From: Streptosporangium roseum DSM 43021
Lineage (GTDB): Bacteria; Actinomycetota; Actinomycetes; Streptosporangiales; Streptosporangiaceae
Reading direction: 5' to 3'
DNA length: 64,000 bases
Assembly (NCBI RefSeq): GCF_000024865.1
Contig: NC_013595.1
Coordinates: forward strand, 682,001 to 746,000
The notes under the pieces were generated by a model. The model saw only the letters and a list, made by a program, of their open reading frames with translations, was not told where the DNA came from and did not search any database. The translations under genes and the position numbers were made by a program. This document shows, in pieces, positions 26,396-34,540 of this stretch (positions are counted from its first letter, which is position 1; the number at the start of each line of letters is the position of its first letter).

Positions 26396-27760
26396 TCACG
26401 CGGCCAGCGCGTCATCAATCCGCTTGTTCGCCACGTCCTTGTGCCCGTCGAGGCACTTCGCGTATACCCGCAAGAGGACATCCACGCTGTGCCCGGCCCG
26501 TTCGGCCACGTCGGGAGCCGAGACACCCGCGTTGAGCCAGAGCGACACCGCCGCGTGCCTCAGGTCATACGGCCGCCGGGCCAGGGGAGAGGCTACCTGC
26601 GCAGGAGTGAAAGCCAGCTGCCGAGCGTCCTGCCAGACCTCGGTGTAGGCCGTTGAGGCGATCACCCCGCCACGCTCGCTGCGGAACAGGCGCCCGTCCT
26701 CACCGGTGCCGTACTCGTCGATGTGCTGCCGGAGGATCTTCACAAGTTCAGGAGGGATCGGCACTGGACGCACGTCGTCGCGGCCCCGATGCTTGAGGCC
26801 CCGTTCCTCGTGGGCGTTCCCGCTGTCGGTCCACTTCGTGTTGACCTCCGGCCGGGAGACATCGACCGTCAGCCGTCCCCAGCCCTTGAGGGGCAGGTGG
26901 CAGTCCTGGAGTCGCAGGCCGACCGCTTCTGCTGGGCGCAGCGCCGCGTAGTACATACAGGCGAACAGCGCCATGAGTCGCCGGCCCCGGCCACGTCCGC
27001 CCACATAGGTGACCATGGTCAGGAGTTCCTGAGCCTGCCGCGGATTGACCGCGACACGAGGGTCCACGGTCTCGGTGACCTTGGGCGGCTTCCACTTGAC
27101 CTTGTGCAGCGGATTGGCGTCCAGCTCTTCCAGCTCCACCGCGTATTCAAGAACGGCATGGAAGACGGCCCGTTTACGGGCGATCGTGTTGGGAGCAGCC
27201 GCCTTGCCGTCGAGGCGCAGGGCGAGTGCGTCGAGTGCCAGCCGTACTGTCTTGGCGTCGTTCAGAGCGGCCAGGTCGAGCGACGCGGACCGAAGCCAGC
27301 GGACCGCCTGCGCCATCTCCGGGGGAGCCGCCGGCCTCTTGCTCTCCGGGAGGAGGAGGTGCTTGCGGAGAGCCGTCCGCAGGGTCTCGGCATCGGGACG
27401 GCCGGGACGTTCCTTGGTCAACGAGGGGAGGACCGTGGCTAGCGCGTCGGACATGCCGTCCCGAGTCTTGGCCGCCGCGTGTGGCCACTTCATCTCGATG
27501 AAGGCCGTGACGAATTCAAGGATGGTCCGGGCGTCCTTCGCCTTGATCATCGACTGGGGAAAACCCGTCTCGATGTCGAACGCCTCACCACGCTTGGCCG
27601 CCTGCCGCAGATCAGAGAGGAAGCTCTCGGCGAGAGCCTTGGTGCGGTAGGTCTTCGAGGAGCGCTTCCGGGCGACCGACCAGCGCACGACGTGCGACGG
27701 CGTTTTGCTGGACTTGTTCCGGCTGATCTCGAAGAACTTCACGTCGTACGAGGTGTTCAC
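26396..27760 (-). CDS. int: Tyrosine-recombinase integrase of the AICE
   Basis: The 454-residue recombinase integrates and excises the element at tRNA-Tyr. Catalytic-domain signatures are ALRPAEAVGL (first Arg), DLRHAAVSLWLNAG (HxxR-type box), AGHSV and RVYAKCL (nucleophilic Tyr). The N-terminal half has an arm-binding and core-binding layout with SKTYRTKALAE. The GTG at 27760 overlaps the xis stop (GTGA), so I prefer it to an ATG nine codons upstream that lies within xis. It is next to attL, as in pSAM2-type elements. Confidence 0.94.
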   Translation of the reverse strand: MNTSYDVKFFEISRNKSSKTPSHVVRWSVARKRSSKTYRTKALAESFLSDLRQAAKRGEAFDIETGFPQSMIKAKDARTILEFVTAFIEMKWPHAAAKTRDGMSDALATVLPSLTKERPGRPDAETLRTALRKHLLLPESKRPAAPPEMAQAVRWLRSASLDLAALNDAKTVRLALDALALRLDGKAAAPNTIARKRAVFHAVLEYAVELEELDANPLHKVKWKPPKVTETVDPRVAVNPRQAQELLTMVTYVGGRGRGRRLMALFACMYYAALRPAEAVGLRLQDCHLPLKGWGRLTVDVSRPEVNTKWTDSGNAHEERGLKHRGRDDVRPVPIPPELVKILRQHIDEYGTGEDGRLFRSERGGVIASTAYTEVWQDARQLAFTPAQVASPLARRPYDLRHAAVSLWLNAGVSAPDVAERAGHSVDVLLRVYAKCLDGHKDVANKRIDDALAA

Positions 27761-27951
27761 GCCGCCTCCCGGAGGGTTTCGAGCCACGCTTCGAACTCGC
27801 TGCGGTAGAGGCGGATCTCGTCGTTGGGCAGCCGTAGGCCACGGGGGAACTTGCCGATCTCACGCCAGCGGTAGAGGGTCCGGACGGACACGCCGCCGAG
27901 TTCGTCGAGGATCTCGGGGACGGTCATCAACTTGTCGCTGTTCTTCTTCAC
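27757..27951 (-). CDS. xis: Excisionase (MerR-like helix-turn-helix)
   Basis: A 64-residue small DNA-binding protein. It has MTVPEILDELGGVSVRTLYR and WREIGKFPRGLRLPNDEIRL, the usual AICE/phage excisionase helix-turn-helix with wing, ending FEAWLETLREAA. The GTG start overlaps the rep stop and its TGA overlaps the int start, both by 4 bp. It directs the integrase toward excision. Confidence 0.9.
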   Translation of the reverse strand: MKKNSDKLMTVPEILDELGGVSVRTLYRWREIGKFPRGLRLPNDEIRLYRSEFEAWLETLREAA

Positions 27952-29600
27952 GCCGCCTCCCTCATTGCCGAAAGATCTTGTCCGACGGCTCTGTCCTCCA
28001 GGGCCAGCAGGGTTGCTCGCCAGCGTTGGCGTTCGGCGACCATGCGCAGCAGCCGCAGGGCGAGGGATGGGATGTCGTCGTCGGCCGGGACGGACTTCCA
28101 GATGTAGCGGTGCGGGTCGGTGGGTTGATCTGCCAGGCCGAGGGCTTCCATGACCCAGGTACGGCGGTCGCGCTTGTGTTCGGCCAGGGTCTTGTTGGAC
28201 CACTTGCGGGAGACCAGGACGCGGCGGCCCGCGTAGCCGAGGTGTTCGGGCTTGTGCGCCTTGCCCCGGCACCGGCCCGGAGCCATGCCCGCCTTGGCGT
28301 TCTTGGGCTGGACCCCGTAGCGCAGCCAGTTCGGGCAGGCCGGGGAGCACGGTTCGTAGCGCAGTGCTTCGACCATCCGGGCGGCATGCTGACGTTGGGC
28401 CGGGTTGTCGGTGTCGAGGGTGTCGCCGAGGCTCTTGGTCAGGTACTTGGACAGGTAGCGGATGCACTGGTCAGCATCGGGGGTGCCGGACAGGACGCCC
28501 TGAACGTCGACTTGGGGGCCGAAGCGGACCACGTGCAGGGGTTCGGCGTCCTCGTCGGCGTCGAGCTGGTTGAGTGCCTCGTGCCAGGTGGGCAGGAGTT
28601 CCCCGGTGGCCGGGTCGAGGTAGTCGCCGTCTTGGCCGTCCGGGTACGGTTCCGCGCGTTCGGGCCGCTCGGTCCAGACGGGCAGGTGCTCGCCCTCGAA
28701 GCGCACTTCGTCGACCGATGGCCACCACACCTGGTGATAGGTGGCCGCGGCGATGGCCTTGATCTCCGCGCGTGGCATGGTGCCCCGGATGGCCATGTGC
28801 AGGTGTGGCGCGAGGCGTTTCTGTGGTTCGACGGAGGAGAAGTACTGCACGTCATAGCCCGCGACCCGGCGGAGGTTCTGCACGAACCGGTCGACGAGCT
28901 TGGAGAAGTGCAGCGCGTCCCGAGCGGCGCGAGGGTAGTCGTAGGTGTCCGGGTCGACCGGCACGCCTTGGCCTGCCCGGATCCTGCCGTAGGAGGGCAG
29001 GGTCAGGGTGACGAACAGCGACGGCCGGTAGGTGGCCCCGTCCGAGCTGGTGAAGGTCCGGCCGAGCGTGGTGTTCTGCCGGACTCGCTTGGGCAGGTCG
29101 GGGGCGTCCTGGCGGCGTCTCGTTGAGCGGTTGCGCTTGGCGGCGGTACGGCCGAGCAGGTTGCCCCGCATCCCCGCGGCGTTGATCTCCTCGTCCAGTC
29201 CGGCGAGCACCGCATCCAGGTCGGTGGTGTCGTCGCCGGCCTGTTCAGCGGCATCGCGCTGGGCTTGGGTGTCGGCGCGGAACTCCACCAGCCAGCGCTG
29301 TTCCTCGTTGGGCTCATCCGGGGTGGTGGAGGGTTCGGCGTCCAGGTGCCAGCCTTCCCGGCATTGGGCCATGCGCAGGTAGCGGTTGCGCTTGGCGCAC
29401 GGCGGGCACTTGGCCTCCATCGTGGTTCCGCATGGGACGTTGACGTCCTCGGTGGTTCCGGTGTGGGTGTCCAGCCGCCGCAGGATCACGGGCCGGATGC
29501 ACACGCCGTTGTGTTTGGCGATCTCTACCGCGACGTCCAGCGCCACCGGCATGGCCTGGCGTTCGGCGCGGGAGAGGGCGCGGTCGGTCGGGTTGGTCAT
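27948..29600 (-). CDS. repSA: RepSA-like rolling-circle replication initiator
   Basis: The 550-residue AICE replication initiator has a cysteine-rich N-terminal segment (CGTTMEAKCPPCAKRNRYLR), the HUH metal motif APHLHMAIRG, and a downstream YLSKYLTK tyrosine motif. RepSA proteins nick the element origin so that it can replicate after excision. The ATG at 29600 overlaps the stop of the small upstream gene (ATGA); a longer frame adds 29 arginine-rich residues that look non-coding. The stop overlaps xis. Confidence 0.9.
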   Translation of the reverse strand: MTNPTDRALSRAERQAMPVALDVAVEIAKHNGVCIRPVILRRLDTHTGTTEDVNVPCGTTMEAKCPPCAKRNRYLRMAQCREGWHLDAEPSTTPDEPNEEQRWLVEFRADTQAQRDAAEQAGDDTTDLDAVLAGLDEEINAAGMRGNLLGRTAAKRNRSTRRRQDAPDLPKRVRQNTTLGRTFTSSDGATYRPSLFVTLTLPSYGRIRAGQGVPVDPDTYDYPRAARDALHFSKLVDRFVQNLRRVAGYDVQYFSSVEPQKRLAPHLHMAIRGTMPRAEIKAIAAATYHQVWWPSVDEVRFEGEHLPVWTERPERAEPYPDGQDGDYLDPATGELLPTWHEALNQLDADEDAEPLHVVRFGPQVDVQGVLSGTPDADQCIRYLSKYLTKSLGDTLDTDNPAQRQHAARMVEALRYEPCSPACPNWLRYGVQPKNAKAGMAPGRCRGKAHKPEHLGYAGRRVLVSRKWSNKTLAEHKRDRRTWVMEALGLADQPTDPHRYIWKSVPADDDIPSLALRLLRMVAERQRWRATLLALEDRAVGQDLSAMREAA

Positions 29601-29752
29601 GCGTCCTCCCATTCGTCGTCGGGGTCGATGAGTGCGCCCTGTCCGCAGGCGCGGCACTCGACCAGGCCGCGGATCAGGTCCAGCCACAGCGTGTTGACCG
29701 CGTGGCAGGCCGCGCAGCGCAGCCCGTCGAGGATGTGAGCCAGCTCAGTCAC
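29597..29752 (-). CDS. Small zinc-ribbon-like AICE protein
   Basis: A 51-residue protein read from a GTG at 29752 and ending in a TGA that overlaps the rep ATG. It contains two CxxC pairs (RCAACHAVNTLWLDL and ECRACGQGALIDP) separated by 17 residues, typical of a zinc ribbon. The exact overlaps (8 bp with the upstream gene, 4 bp with rep) and the cysteine spacing support a real gene. Function is unknown; a replication or transfer accessory is possible. Confidence 0.75.
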   Translation of the reverse strand: MTELAHILDGLRCAACHAVNTLWLDLIRGLVECRACGQGALIDPDDEWEDA

Positions 29753-29945
29753 GGTTGCTCCCCTCCACCTCGGTCAGATCGGCCGCCAGGCGAAACAGCG
29801 AGCCGTAGGGGTCGGTGGTGATCCGGACGTTGACCAGCTCGAAGGCCAGGACGGGCTGAGTGTGGCGCGGTCCCAGGAGGGCCAGCACGGGCCGTTCACA
29901 CAGCCGCGTGATCTCCTCGTCGGTGCCGTAGAAGCGGATCTTCAT
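29745..29945 (-). CDS. Small AICE protein of unknown function
   Basis: A 66-residue protein (MKIRFYGTDEEITRL start) whose ATG overlaps the translocase stop (ATGA). No recognised motif; mixed charged and hydrophobic, with no membrane helix. The position between the transfer and replication genes suggests an element-maintenance role. Confidence 0.7.
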   Translation of the reverse strand: MKIRFYGTDEEITRLCERPVLALLGPRHTQPVLAFELVNVRITTDPYGSLFRLAADLTEVEGSNRD

Positions 29946-31396
29946 CGGGTCACCTCCACCGCGGTCATGGGCGCGGTGTCCGGACCGGGAGTGAAGCCGG
30001 TGGCCATGGTGTGGATGTCGGTGTCGGAGACGTAGGCGGCGCGGACCCGGATCGGATCGGGCGAGCACTCCAGACGCACGTAGCCGACGCCCGCCCCCTG
30101 CTCTGGGATCGGCGAGATGTGATCGGCCAGCGCGCCGCGATCCCGGGCTCCGTCGCCGAGGACCATGTCCACCTGTTCGGACTCATCCAGCCGGAGCGCG
30201 ATCTTGTCGGGGAACAGGTTGCGGATGTTCATGACCTCTTTCCGCGGGTCCTGGAGCGCAGCCAGGACACCGACCCCGACCGCCCGGCCCTGCGTGGTGA
30301 GGGTGGCCAAGGCGGCGGAGATACGGAGTTTCAGGCCTTTGTCGGACTGGTAGGCGGTCAGGAACGCCACCTCGTCGACCACCACCAGGACGAACGGGTC
30401 CTCGACGGTAGGAGTGTGGTTGCGCTGGAGTCCGGCGAACCGGTCGGCCCGCTCCTGCATGACCGCTACGGCCGCTTCCAGCAGATCGGCGCAGTCAGTA
30501 GGACTTGCGGCGTAGCGGTCGCCGAACAGGTCCCGTCCGAAGGACAGCTCCATCCGCTTGGGATCCAGCGCCCAGATCTCGACCAGGTCCGCGCGGACGG
30601 CGGGCAGCAGGCCGCGGATGGTCGACCAGATGACCGACCCCTTGCCCGCCCCGGTGGCCCCGGCGACCAGGATGTGAGTGCCGTGAACCTTGAGAAGCCA
30701 CGGCGTGCCGTCCTCACACGTGCCGACCTCCACCGGCCCCACCGACGCCGCATCAGGGATCGGCATGGCAGGCAGAGGTGTGGCGAGGGGATCGTGGCGG
30801 GGGAAGACAAGCAGCAGCCGACCGGCTTTGGCGACGGAGACCCGGCAGGAGCGAGCGCCGAACCCATGTGCCAGGTGATCGGTGCGATCGGCCCAGTCCT
30901 TGACCGCTTGGCCGTGCAGCATCTTCACCGTGACCAGGTCGGCCCACGAGGTGCAGCGGATGGAGACGAGGCGGGGTAAGTAGTCGCGGCCGCGTAGGTG
31001 CCGCCCCAATCCGGAAATGATCATTACCGGTTGCCAGTGCCGCCGGTACACCCACACCAGCCGCCAGAAGGCCAGCAGCCGCCAGCCGATCCAGCGATTG
31101 AAGGAGAGGCGGCCGAGCAGCGCCCAGGAGGTGAGGCCAACGAGCACTCCGGCGACGAAGCTGAGACCGTACTGCCAGCCGTACAGCCAGGCCAGCACGG
31201 TCGGGGCGGTGACGACGGCCGAGGCGATCGGGTGCCGCCACACCAGCCGCACCAGGCCGGCCAGCAGCCGCCAGACGAAGATGACGATGGTGATGATGGC
31301 CGGAGTACGGAGCACAGCCGGGCGGAACACCACGGCGGTGTCCGGGGTGGTGGAGACGAGCTGTTGCGCCTCGTCGCCAGGCAGTTTTTTGAACAT
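29942..31396 (-). CDS. traSA: FtsK/SpoIIIE-type DNA translocase (TraSA/TraB-like)
   Basis: The 484-residue protein moves double-stranded element DNA between mycelia during conjugation. Four hydrophobic segments lie in the first 125 residues, followed by a motor domain with Walker A GATGAGKGS and Walker B FVLVVVDEVAFL, then LTTQGRAVGVGVLAALQDPR. A C-terminal segment after about residue 400 could hold the DNA-recognition part. The start MFKKLPGDEAQQL is an ATG at 31396. It is transcribed with the genes that follow to int. Confidence 0.92.
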   Translation of the reverse strand: MFKKLPGDEAQQLVSTTPDTAVVFRPAVLRTPAIITIVIFVWRLLAGLVRLVWRHPIASAVVTAPTVLAWLYGWQYGLSFVAGVLVGLTSWALLGRLSFNRWIGWRLLAFWRLVWVYRRHWQPVMIISGLGRHLRGRDYLPRLVSIRCTSWADLVTVKMLHGQAVKDWADRTDHLAHGFGARSCRVSVAKAGRLLLVFPRHDPLATPLPAMPIPDAASVGPVEVGTCEDGTPWLLKVHGTHILVAGATGAGKGSVIWSTIRGLLPAVRADLVEIWALDPKRMELSFGRDLFGDRYAASPTDCADLLEAAVAVMQERADRFAGLQRNHTPTVEDPFVLVVVDEVAFLTAYQSDKGLKLRISAALATLTTQGRAVGVGVLAALQDPRKEVMNIRNLFPDKIALRLDESEQVDMVLGDGARDRGALADHISPIPEQGAGVGYVRLECSPDPIRVRAAYVSDTDIHTMATGFTPGPDTAPMTAVEVTR

Positions 31397-31481
31397 TAGG
31401 CTTGAGCCCTCTCTTGATTCGCGTTGGGGGAGAACCGAGGGGCCGCCGGAAGTTGCACCTTCCAGCGGCCCCGCTTACGTC

Positions 31482-31802
31482 TCAGGCCGGGATCTCATCC
31501 AGGCCCGGCAGCGTGGGGCCGGCCGCCTGTTCGGCGTGCAGGCGCTCGCAGTCGGTCAGGTAGCGCGCGGCGGCGTTGAAGATGTCCCGCGCGAGGGACA
31601 CGTCCTGCTCGGTGACCGGCCCGCCGCCCGTGGTCGAGACCGATACCTGGGCCTCAGGGGTGGCCAAGTCCAGGAACGGCCGCTTGTTGTCGGTCACCGC
31701 GGCCAGCACCCCGACCTCAGAGGTACTGAAAGCGACATCCAGCCGGATCACACCGCCCCGCAGAACGGCCGTGACGTAGGTATAGGGCTTGCGTGCACTC
31801 AT
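31482..31802 (-). CDS. AICE operon protein of unknown function
   Basis: A 106-residue protein (MSARKPYTYVTAVLRGG). No recognisable catalytic motif; it reads as a small mixed alpha/beta protein ending PTLPGLDEIPA. Its ATG overlaps the previous gene's stop by 4 bp. Placement just upstream of the translocase suggests a transfer accessory protein, but this is context only. Confidence 0.75.
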   Translation of the reverse strand: MSARKPYTYVTAVLRGGVIRLDVAFSTSEVGVLAAVTDNKRPFLDLATPEAQVSVSTTGGGPVTEQDVSLARDIFNAAARYLTDCERLHAEQAAGPTLPGLDEIPA

Positions 31803-32239
31803 GCCGCCACCTCCTTGACGGCCGCAGCGGCGGCGTTCTTGACGGGAGCCGGAGCGGCAGCGCTACGGGGAGCGCGCATCGCCCGTGCGCGGATGGACCA
31901 GGCCAGGCGGCCGGTGTTCTGGCCGACATAGGGGGTCACGGTCATGGCGTCGAACTCGACCGGGATGAACGGCAGGCCCGGCAGTGGGGCCGGGGGAACC
32001 GGCTGGACCGGAGAGAGGATCTTGACCGAGACCGTCTTCTGGCCGGCCTTGACGGTGGGGTCGGCGTCCATGACGGCGACCTGCCAGACGAGTTCGCCGG
32101 TGGTCTTGTCCTTGGCGTAGACGGTGCGGCCGTTGGTGGAGGCATCGAAGTCCTTGACCTGCTCGACCTCGCCGACGATGTAGCAGCCGTGCGGGAAGAC
32201 CTGGTCGAAGCCGATCGGGATGGGGCCTTGGATGGCCAT
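31799..32239 (-). CDS. AICE operon leading protein, unknown function
   Basis: A 146-residue protein (MAIQGPIPIGFDQVFPHGCY) with VYAKDKTTGELVWQVAVMD and an Ala-rich C-terminus. The ATG at 32239 follows an AAAGGAAC site; the longer upstream frame lacks support and crosses the operator. It is the first gene of the replication/transfer operon, directly downstream of the putative GntR operator. A 5' fragment of a second copy lies at 51891-52052. Function is unknown; a plasmid-type single-strand-binding role has not been shown here. Confidence 0.8.
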   Translation of the reverse strand: MAIQGPIPIGFDQVFPHGCYIVGEVEQVKDFDASTNGRTVYAKDKTTGELVWQVAVMDADPTVKAGQKTVSVKILSPVQPVPPAPLPGLPFIPVEFDAMTVTPYVGQNTGRLAWSIRARAMRAPRSAAAPAPVKNAAAAAVKEVAA

Positions 32240-32282
32240 GGTGGTGTTCCTTTCGCTTGGGACAGACCGACGTTCGGTTGTC

Positions 32283-32333
32283 CACTTGTCCGACTGAGTT
32301 GAGAGTAGCTTCTGCAACTCGTCCGCACAAGTG
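32283..32333 (-). promoter_or_regulatory. Putative GntR operator in the AICE operon promoter
   Basis: Near-palindromic 19-bp arms: CACTTGTCCGACTGAGTTG (32283-32301) and CAACTCGTCCGCACAAGTG (32315-32333). It lies 44 bp upstream of the first operon gene. The same site is present at 52095-52145. The CTTGT/ACAAG half-sites fit HutC-type GntR regulators. Confidence 0.6.
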
Positions 32334-32389
32334 ATTGAGTGTGATGGACGGAAAAGGCTTAGCTCACCTGGCAAGCAGTCCTAGCCGGG

Positions 32390-32884
32390 TCAGGTGCAGC
32401 GAAGGTCCCAGCCGTTGTCGGTGCTGTCGGAAATCTCCACGATCGCTGCCCGGCTGCCGAAACCCTCGTTGTAGTAGGCCGAACGCTCCGACGGCTGCGG
32501 CATCCACACGGTGATGGCCAGCGAAGGCCCCTCGACTCCAGCGAGCTTCACATCGTCGTAGTAGTCCGTGAGCTCACGGGCGGTGAGATGGGTTCTCAAC
32601 GTGAACCGGGCACGGTAGTCGCAGTGGTTGCCGTTCCCCCGAAGGGCGATGGACGCATCGGGGTTGTTGAACTCCAGCCAATCAGTTTTAGGTGGAAGTG
32701 GATGGCTCTCGAACCGATCGATCATCGCCGCCAGCTTCGCATCGTTCCCCCACATAGGGACCATGACGAGAAGGAACATGCCGATCACCGGCAGGACCAC
32801 CATCGCCAGACATCCCCACGCCAGCCCGGTCGACGTCCGCTTCTCGGGCAAGGACTCATCATGTACGGGGGTAACGGTCTGCAA
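32390..32884 (-). CDS. Membrane-anchored AICE protein, unknown function
   Basis: A 164-residue protein with a short cytoplasmic N-terminus, one membrane helix (WGCLAMVVLPVIGMFLLVMV, about 23-42) and an outer domain with ALRGNGNHCDYRARFTLRT and a C-terminal DLRCT. The cysteines could pair. It has a diverged second copy at 52198-52677 in the same place beside a gntR gene, so the pair is a conserved unit. Role is unknown; entry exclusion or envelope sensing are possible guesses. Confidence 0.72.
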   Translation of the reverse strand: MQTVTPVHDESLPEKRTSTGLAWGCLAMVVLPVIGMFLLVMVPMWGNDAKLAAMIDRFESHPLPPKTDWLEFNNPDASIALRGNGNHCDYRARFTLRTHLTARELTDYYDDVKLAGVEGPSLAITVWMPQPSERSAYYNEGFGSRAAIVEISDSTDNGWDLRCT

Positions 32885-32903
32885 GGCACCACCAGGAGTC
32901 GGC

Positions 32904-33620
32904 CTATGTCACGGGATAGACATCCTGCAGCTCATGAAGATCACCTGGCAAGGCCACCTCCATCACCATGACCACGGCCCCCGCCGCATCATGGACGGTG
33001 GCCAGCACCCCGAGAACGGGCTTGGAACTGCCAAGCAGCTCGGCCTCTTCTTTCCGGGGACTACGCGCCGTCAGCCGCTCGGTGATGTGGTCGAACCGCA
33101 GGTGCTTGACCGCTTGCAGGTGCTGGCGGATCCCGTGCCGCAGCGGCTCGGGCTTGTCCAGGTCGGTGCCGAGTGCGATCTCTAATGGGAACCACAGCGT
33201 CTCCACCGCAGACAGCCGGCCACCCTGCTGAGTCGTCCGCCGACGGGCGATCACTGGCGTCCGCTCCTCCACACCCAGGAGACGGGCGATGTGACGAGGA
33301 GCCGGAACGCGCTGCACATCGGTAACGCTCTCGGCGCTCTCCGCCTGTTCGGCCACCGCCAGGCCCGGCCGGACGCGATCCGGTGAACTCTCCGGGCGCC
33401 CCTTCACGAACGAGCCGCGGCCGTGCTCCCGCTCGATCCACCCTTGCATGGCCAGGGTCTGAAGCGCCCGCACCACGGTCGTGCGCCCTACGCCGAACTC
33501 CCGGACAAGCTGCGTCTCGGACGGCAGCATGGCACCCGGAGCGTATTCGCCGGCCTCGATCCGCTGCTGAATCGCCGCCATCACCTGGGCATACTTCGGC
33601 GGAGCGAAGTCCATGCTCAT
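32904..33620 (-). CDS. GntR/HutC-family transcriptional regulator (KorSA/TraR-like)
   Basis: The 238-residue repressor has an N-terminal winged helix (YAPGAMLPSETQLVREFGVG, RTTVVRALQTLAMQGWIERE, HGRGSFVKGRP) and a C-terminal UTRA-type ligand domain. In pSAM2-type elements such proteins repress the transfer and replication genes. The ATG at 33620 (MSMDFAPPKY) matches the second copy at 52697-53413, which is almost identical. Upstream in-frame text is non-coding. Likely binds the operators at 32283 and 33643. Confidence 0.9.
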   Translation of the reverse strand: MSMDFAPPKYAQVMAAIQQRIEAGEYAPGAMLPSETQLVREFGVGRTTVVRALQTLAMQGWIEREHGRGSFVKGRPESSPDRVRPGLAVAEQAESAESVTDVQRVPAPRHIARLLGVEERTPVIARRRTTQQGGRLSAVETLWFPLEIALGTDLDKPEPLRHGIRQHLQAVKHLRFDHITERLTARSPRKEEAELLGSSKPVLGVLATVHDAAGAVVMVMEVALPGDLHELQDVYPVT

Positions 33621-33642
33621 GTTAACCGCCCGATCACTCTTC

Positions 33643-33658
33643 CACTTGTCTGCATAAG
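33643..33658 (-). promoter_or_regulatory. Putative autoregulatory operator of gntR
   Basis: CACTTGTCTGCATAAG lies 23 bp before the gntR start and shares the CACTTGTC half-site with the operon operator. The same sequence precedes the second gntR copy (53436-53451). Confidence 0.45.
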
Positions 33659-33712
33659 CACAGTACCGGCTGAGCAGGCACCTGTCAGGACCTCCACCAC
33701 CGGGAAGAACGG

Positions 33713-34015
33713 CTACCTCACCATTCCAGACAGTAGAGCGACCCACATAGCCTGAGCCTCTATGTGACGCCACGCGTCGCTCTGCGAAACGACAGTTTTC
33801 CCCTTGTCGCTGATCGTCCGCTGGATGAAAGCCAGGCCGCCGGCCTCGCAGAATTCGTAAAACGTCACCCGATGCTCGTGGCAGGTCCACGCCGTCACGC
33901 GAATTCGCTCGAATCGACGCGGACTGCCCCAAGACAGAGACCGGTGCCCGTCTCTCACCGGCGGGAGATGAAAGGCCGGGCAGGGCGTCGCCCATGCGGC
34001 CGCCTGCGTACTCAC
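33713..34015 (-). CDS. Small unrecognised AICE protein
   Basis: A 100-residue protein whose GTG at 34015 overlaps the stop of the upstream gene (GTGA). Contains VTAWTCHEHRVTFYEFCEAG, resembling a short Cys/His-rich domain, and an ordinary C-terminus. No family recognised. The exact coupling is the main support. Confidence 0.6.
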   Translation of the reverse strand: MSTQAAAWATPCPAFHLPPVRDGHRSLSWGSPRRFERIRVTAWTCHEHRVTFYEFCEAGGLAFIQRTISDKGKTVVSQSDAWRHIEAQAMWVALLSGMVR

Positions 34016-34422
34016 GGCGCGGTCCTCTCGAAGCGCACCGATCCCGCCGGATCCACGGTCGCGCGGAAGATCACCCGCCGAGACCAGTCGTCGGGGACCG
34101 TGCCGAAGTCGTAGACCCGATGCGTGATCCGCCCCCAGACCGTCGCGGGCGACTCCATCCGGCGCAGTTCCGTGCGCAGCGTGTCCATCGCCGTCGCCTG
34201 ACCTGAGCTGATCCCGCATGGCCCGATCTCGTCGGTTCCGCTGGAGGTGACGAACACCTCCCACTCGAACATCTCGACGAGCTGCTCCAAGCCGCCGCAG
34301 TAGAGGCAGTCCTCCCGCGCCGAGAGTTCCATGTGCAGGCCCATGGCCACCACACATCCACGACGGGTAACGATCTTCCAGCCGCGCCCGTCGCATTCCG
34401 TGCACTTAACTGGTGTTGTCAT
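34012..34422 (-). CDS. DnaJ-type zinc-finger-like protein
   Basis: A 136-residue protein with CTECDGRGWKIV near the N-terminus and CLYCGG near residue 40, the CxxCxGxG pattern of the DnaJ central zinc finger, but with only two pairs and no J domain. The remainder is acidic/hydrophobic with WGRITHRVYDFGTVPDDW. Coupled by overlap with the next gene. Such small zinc proteins are common in AICE regulatory regions; function is unknown. Confidence 0.7.
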   Translation of the reverse strand: MTTPVKCTECDGRGWKIVTRRGCVVAMGLHMELSAREDCLYCGGLEQLVEMFEWEVFVTSSGTDEIGPCGISSGQATAMDTLRTELRRMESPATVWGRITHRVYDFGTVPDDWSRRVIFRATVDPAGSVRFERTAP

Positions 34423-34540
34423 GCCGGAAAGAATGTCCGGATGAACTTTTCAGCCCTATCCCACGCAGGTATACCGCCGAGAATATAGAGTCTCGATCTA
34501 CAGCGATGCACCACTTCGGCACTGATGACCGGAGGACGGA

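Noticed and set aside
32240..32389. Extended N-terminus for the AICE leading gene
   Set aside because: The extra 45 codons cross the palindromic operator and differ between the two element copies, so the ATG at 32239 is preferred.
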